Assembly (NCBI GenBank): GCA_041572755.1 | Contig: JBFFRY010000012.1 | Coordinates: 1 to 64,000, forward strand | DNA from: JBFELU01 sp041572755 | Lineage (GTDB): Bacteria; Actinomycetota; Acidimicrobiia; Spongiisociales; UBA11373 | DNA: 64,000 nt | Reading direction: 5' to 3' | In this document: positions 1 to 8,408 of the stretch, piece after piece | How the letters are laid out: every line of letters begins with the position of its first letter | Numbering within the stretch: position 1 is the stretch's first letter | Notes under the pieces: generated by a model | The model's database searches: none | What the model was told of the DNA's origin: nothing | Seen by the model: the letters and a program-made list of their open reading frames with translations, nothing else | Program-made: the position numbers and the translations under genes

Positions 1-686
1 ACTCGGAGCTCCCCTCCCGGCAGGACGACCGTGAGCCGATCGCCCGTATAGCCCAGCCGCCGCGCCTCGGCCGCGGCTGCAACCGCTCCGGTTCCACACG
101 CGAGCGTCTCCCCGACGCCCCGCTCCCACACCCGAAGTGCAATGCGGTCCGACGAGACGACCGTGGCGAACTCCACGTTGGTCCGCTCGGGGAAATGAGG
201 ATCGCCCTCGACGATGGGTCCCACCGCATCGACCGGGGCCGCGTAGCAGTCGGCCACGAATGCGACGGCATGGGGATTCCCCACTGAGACCGGCTCCAAG
301 TGATACCCCGCCAGGTCGAGGGGTTCCCCTCCAGGCTCACCCACCTTGCCCAGGTAGGCCCGCACCCCCTCATCGGTCACGACGACCGGGTGTTCACCGA
401 CCGCCGTCTCGATGACGAAGGAGGACGTCGTCACCAGACCCCGTTGGAGCGCGTAGCGGGCCACGCAACGAAGCCCGTTGCCGCACATCTCGGCCGGTGA
501 CCCGTCGGCATTCCAGTAGACCATGCCCACGCGGCCCCCCTCCGCTCCGGTCACGGCGAGGACCCCATCGGCCCCGATCCCCCGCCGCCGGTCACACCAT
601 GCGGCGACGAGGTCCGGATCGGGATCGAACGGCCCATCGACCACGATGAAGTCGTTGCCGAGGCCCTCCATCTTCACGAAGTCCAT
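1..686 (-). CDS. dapF: Diaminopimelate epimerase, 3' part cut by window edge
   Basis: Interconverts LL- and meso-diaminopimelate for lysine and peptidoglycan synthesis in the cytoplasm. The frame stays open from ATG 686 to base 1. It shows the N-terminal MEGLGNDF block, the first catalytic cysteine in AEMCGNGLRC, the GNPHAV and FPERTNVEF blocks, and the second catalytic cysteine in ETLACGTGA. About 228 residues are present of the usual 270-290, so only the C-terminal end is missing. The start overlaps the miaA stop by 13 bases, which implies translational coupling. dapA and dapB lie 18-21 kb away in the same window. Confidence 0.97.
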   Translation of the reverse strand, partial: MDFVKMEGLGNDFIVVDGPFDPDPDLVAAWCDRRRGIGADGVLAVTGAEGGRVGMVYWNADGSPAEMCGNGLRCVARYALQRGLVTTSSFVIETAVGEHPVVVTDEGVRAYLGKVGEPGGEPLDLAGYHLEPVSVGNPHAVAFVADCYAAPVDAVGPIVEGDPHFPERTNVEFATVVSSDRIALRVWERGVGETLACGTGAVAAAAEARRLGYTGDRLTVVLPGGELR

Positions 687-1573
687 CCGAGCTCCTCCAA
701 CAGCGCCAGGGTGCGCGCCAACCTGACCCCACCCTCATCATGCCACTCGATCCACCGAACCCGCGGATCACGACCGAAGAAGGTCCGCTGGCGGCCGGCC
801 AAAGCCCGGGTGGCGTCGATGCCCCGGCGCCGTCCCTCCTCGACGTCCTGCTCGCCCCGCACCACGGGCAGCAGCTGCTTGTAGCCCACCGCCTGCGAGG
901 CGGTCACCCCAAGACGAGGGCCCAGGGTGCGCACCTCTTCGAGGAGCCCCTCGGTGAGCATCCGATCGAATCGCTGCTCGATACGATCGGGCAGGCCGGG
1001 CCCCGGGTCGAGACCGACCACGACCAACGGCATCCGCGACCGGTACTCCCTCACGTCGGCGGCACCGGGTTCCCGGTATCGCTGCGAAGGGGTTCTCCCC
1101 GTCACCCGAAGGATCTCGAGCGCCCTCACCACCCGTCGGGGATTGGCCAGATCGACCACGTCGGCCGCTCGGGGATCGGCCGCGAGCAACATCGCCACGG
1201 CGTCGTCGGCGCCCAGCGACTCGAGCTCGGCACGGATCACGGGATCCGACGGTGGAAAGACGAGAGGGTCGACCAGCGAGCGGAAGTGGAGCCCCGAACC
1301 CCCCACGATCACCGCCGTCGCTCCCCCGCCTTCGATCTCGCCGATCGCCCCCCGGCCCGCTTCCTGGAACTCGGCGACGCTGAAGGGTTCGGAGGGCTCA
1401 GTGATGTCGATCAGGTGGTGGGGCACCCGGCGTTGCTCGGCCGGAGTCGGCTTGGCGGTACCGATGTCCATCCCCCGATACACCTGCATGGAGTCCACCG
1501 ACACGACCTCGGCGCCGAATCGGGTGGCGATCTCCAGGGCGACGTCCGACTTGCCCGACGCCGTGGGCCCCAC
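674..1573 (-). CDS. miaA: tRNA dimethylallyltransferase
   Basis: Transfers a dimethylallyl group to adenosine 37 of tRNAs reading U-starting codons; MiaB, encoded just upstream, then methylthiolates the product. The P-loop GPTASGKS, the DSMQVYRGMDIGTAKP block and the HHLIDI block are all visible. Length is about 299 residues. The start is uncertain: the reading frame is open far upstream through the miaB region, but there is no ATG or GTG near the expected position except GTG 1573, which falls only just before the P-loop. A CTG at 1594, overlapping the miaB stop as CTGA, would restore the usual first beta strand (PALAVVGPT). Confidence 0.93.
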   Translation of the reverse strand: MGPTASGKSDVALEIATRFGAEVVSVDSMQVYRGMDIGTAKPTPAEQRRVPHHLIDITEPSEPFSVAEFQEAGRGAIGEIEGGGATAVIVGGSGLHFRSLVDPLVFPPSDPVIRAELESLGADDAVAMLLAADPRAADVVDLANPRRVVRALEILRVTGRTPSQRYREPGAADVREYRSRMPLVVVGLDPGPGLPDRIEQRFDRMLTEGLLEEVRTLGPRLGVTASQAVGYKQLLPVVRGEQDVEEGRRRGIDATRALAGRQRTFFGRDPRVRWIEWHDEGGVRLARTLALLEELGWTS

Positions 1574-1590
1574 GACGGCGAGCGCCGGTC

Positions 1591-2970
1591 TCAGGCGAGC
1601 CTCGCTATCAGGTGGCTGGGGGCGGCCCGCTCGACCACGACGTCGAGGAACCGACCCGGGTCGGCTCTGCCGGGGAAGTGGACCACCTTGTTGGTGCGGG
1701 TCCGGGCCGTCGCCATGTCGGGGTTTTTGCGGGACGGCCCCTCGGTGAGGACCTCGACGGTCTCGCCGACCAGCCTGACGTTCTTGGCAAGGGTCGCCCG
1801 TTGTTGGAGTTCGACCAAGCGATCGAAACGCTCCTGGGCGACGAGCGGCGCCACGTGACCTTCCATCTCCGCCGCCCGGGTGCCTGGCCGGGGTGAGTAG
1901 ATGAACATGAAGGCCGAATCGAACTGCGCCTCGGTCACCACCTCGAGCGTGGCCTGGAAGTCGTCCTCCGTCTCCCCCGGAAAGCCGACGATGATGTCGG
2001 TCGACGTCGCCAGTCCCGGAACCGCCGCCTCCATCATCCGCAGCTTCTCCAGGAAGCGATCCGGGGTGTAGCCGCGTTGCATGGCACGCAAGATGCGGGC
2101 GCTCCCGCTCTGCAGCGGGAGGTGCAACTGCTCGCACACCGCCGGGGTCTCCGCCATCGCCAGCGCCACATCCTCTCGGATGTCCTTCGGGTGGGGACTG
2201 GTGAACCGAACCCGCTCGATGCCCTCCACCCGGCCGACTCTCCGTAGGAGATCGCTGAAGATCGGGCGGCGTCGCCCGTCGACCGCCAGATCGCGCCCGT
2301 AGGAATTCACGTTCTGGCCCAGCAGCGTCACCTCCACGACGCCGTCCCCGGCGAGTTCCTGCACCTCGCGGAGGATGTCCCCGGGCCGCCGGCTGATCTC
2401 CCGGCCGCGCACGATCGGCACGATGCAGAACGTGCAGGCGTTGTCGCATCCGATGGTGATGGTCACCCAAGCCGAGTGGGCCACCTCGCGCCGGGTCGGC
2501 AGCGACGACGGCACGTCGTCGATGGAGCGGGTCTCAGGGAGAATCTCGGTGATCGGTCCCCACTCCTCGGCGTAATCGAGGAGATCCAGGACCCTATGGA
2601 GGTTGTGGGTCCCGAACACCACATCGACCCAAGGTGCCTTCTCCCGGACGAGCTCCTGATCCTTCTGCGCCAGGCACCCGCCCACCATGATGCGCAGCCC
2701 GGGCCGCTCGTCCTTGAGCGACTTGAGTTGCCCCAGGTTCCCGTACAGCCGGTTGTCGGCGTTCTCCCGCACGCAGCACGTGTTGATCATGACCACGTCC
2801 GCCCCTTCGACCGAGGTGGCCTGCACCATGCCGTCCGACTCCAAAAGACCGGAGATTCGCTCACTGTCGTGCTCGTTCATCTGGCATCCGAACGTTCGCA
2901 CCAGATAGCGGCGCCCCTCACGCGTGGGGCGCCGTCTCTCCCGGACGGCGGGGATTCCCAGCTGGGTCAT
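1591..2970 (-). CDS. miaB: tRNA-2-methylthio-N6-dimethylallyladenosine synthase
   Basis: Radical SAM methylthiotransferase acting on i6A37 of tRNA, the step after MiaA. It has the N-terminal UPF0004 domain beginning YLVRTFGCQMNEHDSER, the radical SAM cluster motif CDNACTFC, and a C-terminal TRAM region (VGETVEVLTEGPSRKN). At 459 residues it is full length. The ATG overlaps the rny stop by four bases (ATGA) and the gene is followed directly by miaA, so rny-miaB-miaA-dapF reads as one operon. Confidence 0.97.
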   Translation of the reverse strand: MTQLGIPAVRERRRPTREGRRYLVRTFGCQMNEHDSERISGLLESDGMVQATSVEGADVVMINTCCVRENADNRLYGNLGQLKSLKDERPGLRIMVGGCLAQKDQELVREKAPWVDVVFGTHNLHRVLDLLDYAEEWGPITEILPETRSIDDVPSSLPTRREVAHSAWVTITIGCDNACTFCIVPIVRGREISRRPGDILREVQELAGDGVVEVTLLGQNVNSYGRDLAVDGRRRPIFSDLLRRVGRVEGIERVRFTSPHPKDIREDVALAMAETPAVCEQLHLPLQSGSARILRAMQRGYTPDRFLEKLRMMEAAVPGLATSTDIIVGFPGETEDDFQATLEVVTEAQFDSAFMFIYSPRPGTRAAEMEGHVAPLVAQERFDRLVELQQRATLAKNVRLVGETVEVLTEGPSRKNPDMATARTRTNKVVHFPGRADPGRFLDVVVERAAPSHLIARLA

Positions 2971-4499
2971 CGGGCGTAGTCGGTGGAGCGCAGCTCGCGG
3001 ATGACGGTGATCTGAATCTGGCCGGGGTACTGCAACTCGTCCTCGATGCGCCGCGAGATGCGTCGCGCCAGGTCGGCGGCACTGAGGTCGTCCACTGACC
3101 CCGGATCAACCACCACCCTGACCTCACGTCCGGCCTGCATCGCATAAACCTTCTCGACACCGGGGAAGCCCATGGCGATCTCTTCGAGACGCTCCAGCCG
3201 CCTGACGTAGGACTCGACCGCTTCGCGGCGGGCACCCGGACGTGCGGCCGACACCGCATCCGCCGCCTGAACGATTGTGGCGGTGAGGGTCCGCGGCTCG
3301 ACCTCGTTGTGGTGCGCCTCGATCCCGTGCACGATGGCCGGATCCTCGCCGAACCGACGGGCGATCTCGGCGCCGACGAGGGCATGGGAACCACCGAGTT
3401 CGTGGCTCACGGCCTTTCCGATGTCGTGGAGGAACGCTGCCCGCCGAGCCTCCTCGGCGTCGACGCCGATCTCGGCGGCGAGCATGGCGGCCACCTTCGA
3501 CGTTTCGACCAGGTGGTTGAGGACGTTCTGTCCGTAGGACATCCGGTATTTGAGACGCCCCAGCAGAGTCACCAACTCGGGGTGCATGCGAGACAAACCC
3601 ACCTCGAGCAACGCCCACTCCCCGGCATCGCGGATGCTCTGCTCAACCTCGGCGAGCGCCTTGGCGTGGGCGTCTTCGATCGACTGGGGGTGAATGCGGC
3701 CATCGGCGATGAGGCGCTCCAAGGCCAGGCGGGCCACCTCACGCCGCACCGGATCGAACGCCGACAGTGCCACGGCCTCGGGGGTGTCGTCGACGATGAT
3801 GTTGACTCCGGTGACGGCCTCGAACGACCGGATGTTGCGCCCATCCCTCCCGATGATCCTCCCCTTCATGTCATCGGAAGGGAGAGGGACCACGGACACG
3901 GTGGTTTCCGCAACGGCCTCGGAGGCGAGCCGCTGGATCGTGGATGTCAAGATCCGCCGGGCCCGCCGATCCGCCTCCTCCCGAGCCCGCAGCTCGAGGT
4001 CCCGCATCAGCACCATGGCATCCCGCCGGGCCTCGTCCTCGACCCGCTGGAGCAACTCGTCCTTCGCCGCCCTGGCGTCGAAACCGGCCAGCTGCTCCAG
4101 TTCCCGTCGGGCCTGCTCTTGAGTCGCTTCGGTGGTGGCTCGCAGGTCGGCGGTCTCCCGCTCCCGATCGATGACGAGGTGCTCGCGCTGCGCCAGGTTG
4201 GCGGCTCGCTGCTCCAGCGTCGCCTCCCGTTGCGCCAGCCGCTCCTCCTGGGAGCTGATCTCGAGGCGGCGGTGCTCCAGATGAGCTTCCTCGCGCTCCC
4301 GATAGGTCTCCGCCTTGGCCAGCGCCTCGTCCTCGGCCCGCGCCAGCAGCTGCCGCGCCTCGCGTCGGGCCGCAGCCACCAACTCGTCGGCCGCGACGGC
4401 CGCCCGGGAATGAGAGCGCCTCTGAAGCGCCCTCCCGACCATCACGCCGACCACCCCGGCCAGCGTCGCTCCCACCACCCCGACCACCGCCGTGATCAT
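2967..4499 (-). CDS. rny: Ribonuclease Y
   Basis: Membrane-anchored endoribonuclease that initiates mRNA decay. Residues 1-24 form one transmembrane helix, residues about 30-190 a long charged coiled coil, residues 210-270 a KH RNA-binding domain with the GRIIGRDGRNIRSFE motif, and the HD phosphodiesterase domain has its HD pair at residues 358-359 (AFLHDIGK). The 510-residue length is normal. RNase Y is not typical of well-studied actinobacteria, which use RNase E; its presence with an RNase J in this window suggests a deep-branching class. It lies downstream of recA. Confidence 0.96.
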   Translation of the reverse strand: MITAVVGVVGATLAGVVGVMVGRALQRRSHSRAAVAADELVAAARREARQLLARAEDEALAKAETYREREEAHLEHRRLEISSQEERLAQREATLEQRAANLAQREHLVIDRERETADLRATTEATQEQARRELEQLAGFDARAAKDELLQRVEDEARRDAMVLMRDLELRAREEADRRARRILTSTIQRLASEAVAETTVSVVPLPSDDMKGRIIGRDGRNIRSFEAVTGVNIIVDDTPEAVALSAFDPVRREVARLALERLIADGRIHPQSIEDAHAKALAEVEQSIRDAGEWALLEVGLSRMHPELVTLLGRLKYRMSYGQNVLNHLVETSKVAAMLAAEIGVDAEEARRAAFLHDIGKAVSHELGGSHALVGAEIARRFGEDPAIVHGIEAHHNEVEPRTLTATIVQAADAVSAARPGARREAVESYVRRLERLEEIAMGFPGVEKVYAMQAGREVRVVVDPGSVDDLSAADLARRISRRIEDELQYPGQIQITVIRELRSTDYAR

Positions 4500-4534
4500 G
4501 GGCGCCTCCTCTCAGCGGGTCCACCAATGCAGCA

Positions 4535-4556
4535 CGCCGAGCCCTACGGCTCGGCG
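4535..4556. terminator. Hairpin between recA and rny
   Basis: A perfect 9-bp inverted repeat (4535-4543 with 4548-4556) encloses the four-base loop CTAC. It sits in the 210-base gap downstream of recA and upstream of rny on the same strand. There is no T tract, so it may be a weak terminator or an mRNA-stabilising or processing hairpin. No recX gene is found in this gap. Confidence 0.45.
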
Positions 4557-4709
4557 CACGCCGGCATGCTCAAGGTGCGGTGCCGCTACCGCACGGATGC
4601 GGGTCTGCTCACCCGTGGCATGGTTTCCGGTTGACCCTTTGTGTTCGGTTCAAAGTTTCGTGCGCGTTACCTCGTCATCGTACCGCACGGTGCCGACCGG
4701 GGCCGGTGG

Positions 4710-5780
4710 TCACTCCTCCTCGGATGGCTCCTCTTCGGAGGGAACCGGGTCACCCACCGCTTCGGCCATCGCCTCGGCCGGTGCCTCCTCCGGTTTCCCT
4801 GCCAGACCCACGGCCTCCAGAACACCCGCCTGCAGCTGCATGGCGATCTCGGGGTTCTCCCGCAGGAACCGCTTGGCGTTCTCCCGACCCTGCCCGAGCT
4901 GATCACCGTCGTACGTGTACCAGGCGCCGCTCTTACGGACGATGTCGTGCTCGGCGGCGACGTCGAGCAGGCTGCCCTCTCGGGAGATGCCTTCGCCGAA
5001 CATGATGTCGAACTCGGCGACCCGGAACGGAGGCGCCACCTTGTTCTTGACCACCTTGCCGCGGACCCGGTTCCCGATCGCTTCCGAGCCGTCCTTGATC
5101 GTCTCGATCCGCCGCACCTCGATGCGGGTGCTGGCGTAGAACTTGAGAGCCCGGCCCCCCGGGGTGGTCTCGGGATTCCCGAACATCACTCCGATCTTCT
5201 CGCGGATCTGGTTGATGAAGATCGCCGTAGTGTCCGACCGGTTGATCGTGCCCGCCAGCTTGCGCAGCGCCTGTGACATGAGACGTGCCTGGAGCCCGAC
5301 GTGGGTGTCACCCATCTCTCCCTCGATCTCGGCCCGCGGCACCAGGGCGGCCACCGAGTCGATGACCACCACGTCGAGGGCCCCGGAACGGATCAGCATC
5401 TCGGTGATCTCGAGTGCCTGTTCCCCGGTATCGGGCTGGGAGATCAACAGCTCGTCGACGTCGACGCCCAACGCACTCGCATACACCGGATCCAGGGCGT
5501 GCTCGGCATCGACGAACGCTGCGATCCCTCCGTTGCGCTGCGCCTCGGCGGCGATGTGGAGCGCCAGCGTGGTCTTGCCGCCGCTCTCGGGACCGTAGAT
5601 CTCGACGATCCGCCCCCGCGGCACGCCACCGATACCGAGCGCCAGGTCGAGCGACAGCGCCCCGGTGGGGATGGCGGCGATCTTCTGCACATCGTCGGCC
5701 CCGAGCCGCATGATGGCGCCCTTCCCAAACTGCCGCTCGATCTGCGTGATCGCCATCTCGAGGGACTTGTCCCGTTCCAC
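4710..5780 (-). CDS. recA: Recombinase RecA
   Basis: ATP-dependent strand-exchange protein and co-protease for LexA cleavage. The N-terminal helix, P-loop and RecA signature (ALKFYASTRIEVRR) are present, with an acidic C-terminal tail (SEEEPSEEE). Length is 356 residues and no intein is present. The P-loop at residues 63-70 reads GPESGGKT where most RecA proteins have GPESSGKT; the substitution still satisfies Walker A. A perfect LexA-type palindrome and a TACAAT -10 element lie upstream, so SOS control is likely. Confidence 0.98.
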   Translation of the reverse strand: MERDKSLEMAITQIERQFGKGAIMRLGADDVQKIAAIPTGALSLDLALGIGGVPRGRIVEIYGPESGGKTTLALHIAAEAQRNGGIAAFVDAEHALDPVYASALGVDVDELLISQPDTGEQALEITEMLIRSGALDVVVIDSVAALVPRAEIEGEMGDTHVGLQARLMSQALRKLAGTINRSDTTAIFINQIREKIGVMFGNPETTPGGRALKFYASTRIEVRRIETIKDGSEAIGNRVRGKVVKNKVAPPFRVAEFDIMFGEGISREGSLLDVAAEHDIVRKSGAWYTYDGDQLGQGRENAKRFLRENPEIAMQLQAGVLEAVGLAGKPEEAPAEAMAEAVGDPVPSEEEPSEEE

Positions 5781-5853
5781 GGGTGCTCCTTCCGGTGAAT
5801 CCCCGCCACGGTACGGCGGGCCTCTGACACGATCTTCGAACTACAACAATGTG

Positions 5854-5859
5854 ATTGTA
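5854..5859 (-). promoter_or_regulatory. recA -10 element
   Basis: On the minus strand the hexamer reads TACAAT, 73 bases before the recA ATG. It is part of a small inverted repeat, ACAAT-CAC-ATTGT. No strong -35 is visible at 16-18 bases; the LexA box lies about 25 bases upstream. Confidence 0.6.
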
Positions 5860-5879
5860 TCCGCCCCGACCCGATCACT

Positions 5880-6662
5880 CTAGTCGAACATGTGTTCGGG
5901 TGTAAAGGGTTCCGGGCCCGCTCCCCACCACGCCGTCACCGCCTCGGCCAGAGCCACCGGATCCTCGCCGACCACGGCATGACCGACCCCGGGAAGCACC
6001 GCCAAGGTCGCCCCGGGGAGCCCGGCCGCCATCGTTTCGGCGGCCCCCACCCCGGCCGGATCACCCGCCCCGGCCACCACCAGAACCGGTGCATTGATCT
6101 CGCCCAGACGACCCACCAATGCCGGCTGCGACCCTCGACCCAGCTGACGCAACGCCGCCGCCAAACCGGCCGCCTCGTTGCCGGCTCGCGCCTCGGCGTC
6201 GGCGGCCCGCCACGTGTCGTCCCGTCGGGTCAGGCCGGCGAACATCGGGCGGGTCAACCACTCGGTGATGAAGGCTTCGCTCCCCAGTTGCTCGATGCGA
6301 GCGGCGAGCCGATCGTCGGACCGTCTCCGCTCACGGCGTCGGTCCTGATCGGCGATACCCGCCGACGCCGAAACGAGCACCAATCGGCGAATCGGACACT
6401 CCAGGGCCGCCGCCAGCGCCAAGCGACCCCCCATCGAATAGCCGACCACCACATCGGCGCCGGCCGCCTGCTCGGCCACCCACCTCACCGCCTCGCCCCA
6501 GGGCCGAGGGGGCGCCGAACCATGGCCGGGAAGATCGGGAGTCCGCCACCTCCCGCCCATCAGCCCGGCCAGCTCGTGCCACATGCGCCCCCTCTGAGTG
6601 AAACCGTGCAGCCCCAGCAGCTCACCCAAGCGGGAAACTCTCCACTTCGTGGTACCGCGCAC
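5880..6662 (-). CDS. Alpha/beta hydrolase, MenH-like
   Basis: Cytoplasmic alpha/beta hydrolase of about 250-260 residues. It has LHGFTQ near the N terminus, DLPGHG, the nucleophile elbow GYSMGG, and a late GVGHAV histidine, a pattern like MenH (SHCHC synthase of menaquinone synthesis) and related esterases. No other men gene is present here, so the substrate is not established. The longest frame starts at ATG 6662, inside thpR; TTG 6629, overlapping the thpR stop, puts the LHG strand nearer the N terminus and may be the real start. The last codons carry the recA LexA box, which constrains their sequence. Confidence 0.8.
   Translation of the reverse strand: MRGTTKWRVSRLGELLGLHGFTQRGRMWHELAGLMGGRWRTPDLPGHGSAPPRPWGEAVRWVAEQAAGADVVVGYSMGGRLALAAALECPIRRLVLVSASAGIADQDRRRERRRSDDRLAARIEQLGSEAFITEWLTRPMFAGLTRRDDTWRAADAEARAGNEAAGLAAALRQLGRGSQPALVGRLGEINAPVLVVAGAGDPAGVGAAETMAAGLPGATLAVLPGVGHAVVGEDPVALAEAVTAWWGAGPEPFTPEHMFD
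5885..5898. promoter_or_regulatory. LexA (SOS) box upstream of recA
   Basis: The 14-base palindrome CGAAC-ATGT-GTTCG matches the CGAAC-N4-GTTCG LexA operator known from actinobacteria and Bacillus. It lies inside the last codons of the upstream hydrolase gene (encoding PEHMFD), about 105 bases before the recA start and just upstream of its -10 element. Confidence 0.85.
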
Positions 6663-7179
6663 CGCCGGGACCGAGCTGACTGCGATACAGCACGACTCGA
6701 TCGACCCGGGTCGTCACCCCCAAACGGGCGACACCATCGAGGAGGGTGGTCACATCCTGGTGGGGCCGGACGCGGCTCAAGGTCAGGTGGGCCCGAAAAG
6801 GCCGATCCTCGGGAGGGAACCCCGCCTCGACCGCCGACTCCTCCACGCCTGAGGCGACGGCGCGCAACTCGTCGGTGCCCCGTTCGGCGCTCACCCACAG
6901 GACGGTGGCGCGCCGAGGGCGAGGAAAAGCCCCCAGGCCACCCCAAAGCACTGTGAACCTCTCGCCGAGATCCGCCCCGTCCAATGCCTCCAACAGCCGA
7001 TCCCGATTGGGGGCCTCGACGTCGCCGAGAAACCGCAGCGTGATGTGCCAGTTCTCGGGCGGGACCACCCGTCCGGGAAGCCCATGCGGGGCCGCCTCCA
7101 CCAGCACCCGGGAGAGAGCCTGACGCGAATCGTCATCGAGGGGGACGGCCACGAAGAGCCGGGCTATCCCCTCCACCAC
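6622..7179 (-). CDS. thpR: RNA 2',3'-cyclic phosphodiesterase
   Basis: 2H phosphoesterase of the LigT/ThpR family, which opens 2',3'-cyclic phosphates on RNA ends. The two HxT motifs are clear: HITLRFLGDV in the N-terminal half and HLTLSRVRP in the C-terminal half. At 185 residues it is of normal size. The start overlaps the end of cinA by 16 bases and the stop lies inside the hydrolase frame, so rimO-cinA-thpR-hydrolase is probably one transcript. Confidence 0.92.
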   Translation of the reverse strand: MVEGIARLFVAVPLDDDSRQALSRVLVEAAPHGLPGRVVPPENWHITLRFLGDVEAPNRDRLLEALDGADLGERFTVLWGGLGAFPRPRRATVLWVSAERGTDELRAVASGVEESAVEAGFPPEDRPFRAHLTLSRVRPHQDVTTLLDGVARLGVTTRVDRVVLYRSQLGPGGARYHEVESFPLG

Positions 7180-8408
7180 TCCCCCGCCATCGCCAATCGG
7201 GTCATCTGAAGAGCCGCGGTCGTGGTGTAGGTGCGGACGCGTTCCCGGTCCCCCGGCATGCGCAGCAGGCGGGCGCGGGCGTCCTCCGGCGTCCGCACCG
7301 CCACCACCATCGTGCCGGGCCGGGCCTCGTGATCGGCGGGGCCGGCCGCCCCCGTGATCGCCACGCCCACCTCGGCCCCCAATCGCTCACAGGCGCCGGC
7401 CGCCATCGCCAGGGCGGTCTCCTCACTGACCACCCCGTGCTCCTCCATGAGTGACTGCGGAACGCCGAGCAGGGTTGCCTTCGCTTCGGCCGAATACGCC
7501 ACGATCGAACCCCGAAACGAGCCCGACGAGCCGGGCACCGACGTGAACCGGGCCGCCACCATCCCCCCGGTGGCCGACTCGGCCGTGGCCAGCCCCCAGT
7601 CCCGCTCCACGGCCATACGGAGGACGATCGCTTCGATCGGGTCGCCGCCGACCGCAAACACCAGCCTGCCCAGCCTTTGCCGCACCTCGGCCTCGAGCGG
7701 ATCCAACAACTCGGCGGCCCGCTCCTCGTCCCGGGCCCGCGCCGTGAGACGCACCTTGATCTCCCCGGCGCTGGCGAGAAAGGCCACCGAAGGGTTCTCG
7801 GCACCCTCGAAGAGGTCACCCAGCAGCTCCGAGACCCGTGACTCCGACTCCCCCCAGGTACGCACCACCCGGCTCAGCAGCGTTCCCCCGTCGGTGTGCC
7901 CGCAGAGGAACGGCAGCACAGAATCGGAGAGCATCGGGAGCATCTCCTGGGGCACGCCGGGAAGGGCAAACACCCACGTGTCGCCGATCCGGAGGCGCAG
8001 GCCCGGAGCCGTGCCCTTCGCATTGGGAATCATCTCCGCACCGGTGGGGTACTCGGCCTGCCGCAAGTTGGTCGTCGGCATCGGTCGTCCCCGCCGCTCC
8101 CACCACTCGGTGAGCCGGGCGGCGTAGTCGTCGGAGAAGGCCATCTCCACGCCGGCGACGGCGCAGATCGCCTCCCTGGTGATGTCGTCCTGGGTGGGAC
8201 CGATCCCCCCGGTCACGATGACCGCATCGGATCGCCCCACCGCCTCCTGCAGCGTGGCGGTCATCCGCTCCAGGTTGTCCCCCACCACCGTCTGGCGGTA
8301 ATGGTCGAGGCCCGCCTCTGCGAGCCTCGCCGCGATCTCCGTCGCGTTGCTGTTGACCAACTGGCCGAGCAGGAGCTCGGTGCCGACGGCGACGATCTCC
8401 ACGATCAC
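7164..8408 (-). CDS. cinA: CinA-family protein (NMN amidohydrolase-like)
   Basis: The N-terminal MoCF/MoaB-like domain opens with EIVAVGTELLLGQLVNSN and contains VTGGIGPTQDDITRE. The C-terminal domain of the PncC nicotinamide-mononucleotide amidohydrolase type carries ESATGG, the region around GSIVAYSAEAKATLLGV, and AITGAAGPADHE. The 414-residue length fits full two-domain CinA, usually linked to NAD recycling or nucleotide repair. The ATG overlaps the rimO stop by four bases. Confidence 0.94.
   Translation of the reverse strand: MIVEIVAVGTELLLGQLVNSNATEIAARLAEAGLDHYRQTVVGDNLERMTATLQEAVGRSDAVIVTGGIGPTQDDITREAICAVAGVEMAFSDDYAARLTEWWERRGRPMPTTNLRQAEYPTGAEMIPNAKGTAPGLRLRIGDTWVFALPGVPQEMLPMLSDSVLPFLCGHTDGGTLLSRVVRTWGESESRVSELLGDLFEGAENPSVAFLASAGEIKVRLTARARDEERAAELLDPLEAEVRQRLGRLVFAVGGDPIEAIVLRMAVERDWGLATAESATGGMVAARFTSVPGSSGSFRGSIVAYSAEAKATLLGVPQSLMEEHGVVSEETALAMAAGACERLGAEVGVAITGAAGPADHEARPGTMVVAVRTPEDARARLLRMPGDRERVRTYTTTAALQMTRLAMAGEWWRG

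Noticed and set aside
1594..2470. MiaA frame open far upstream inside miaB, suggesting a 598-residue protein
   Set aside because: The upstream part is Arg/Gly/Asp-rich out-of-frame translation of miaB with no family similarity; high GC keeps the frame open.
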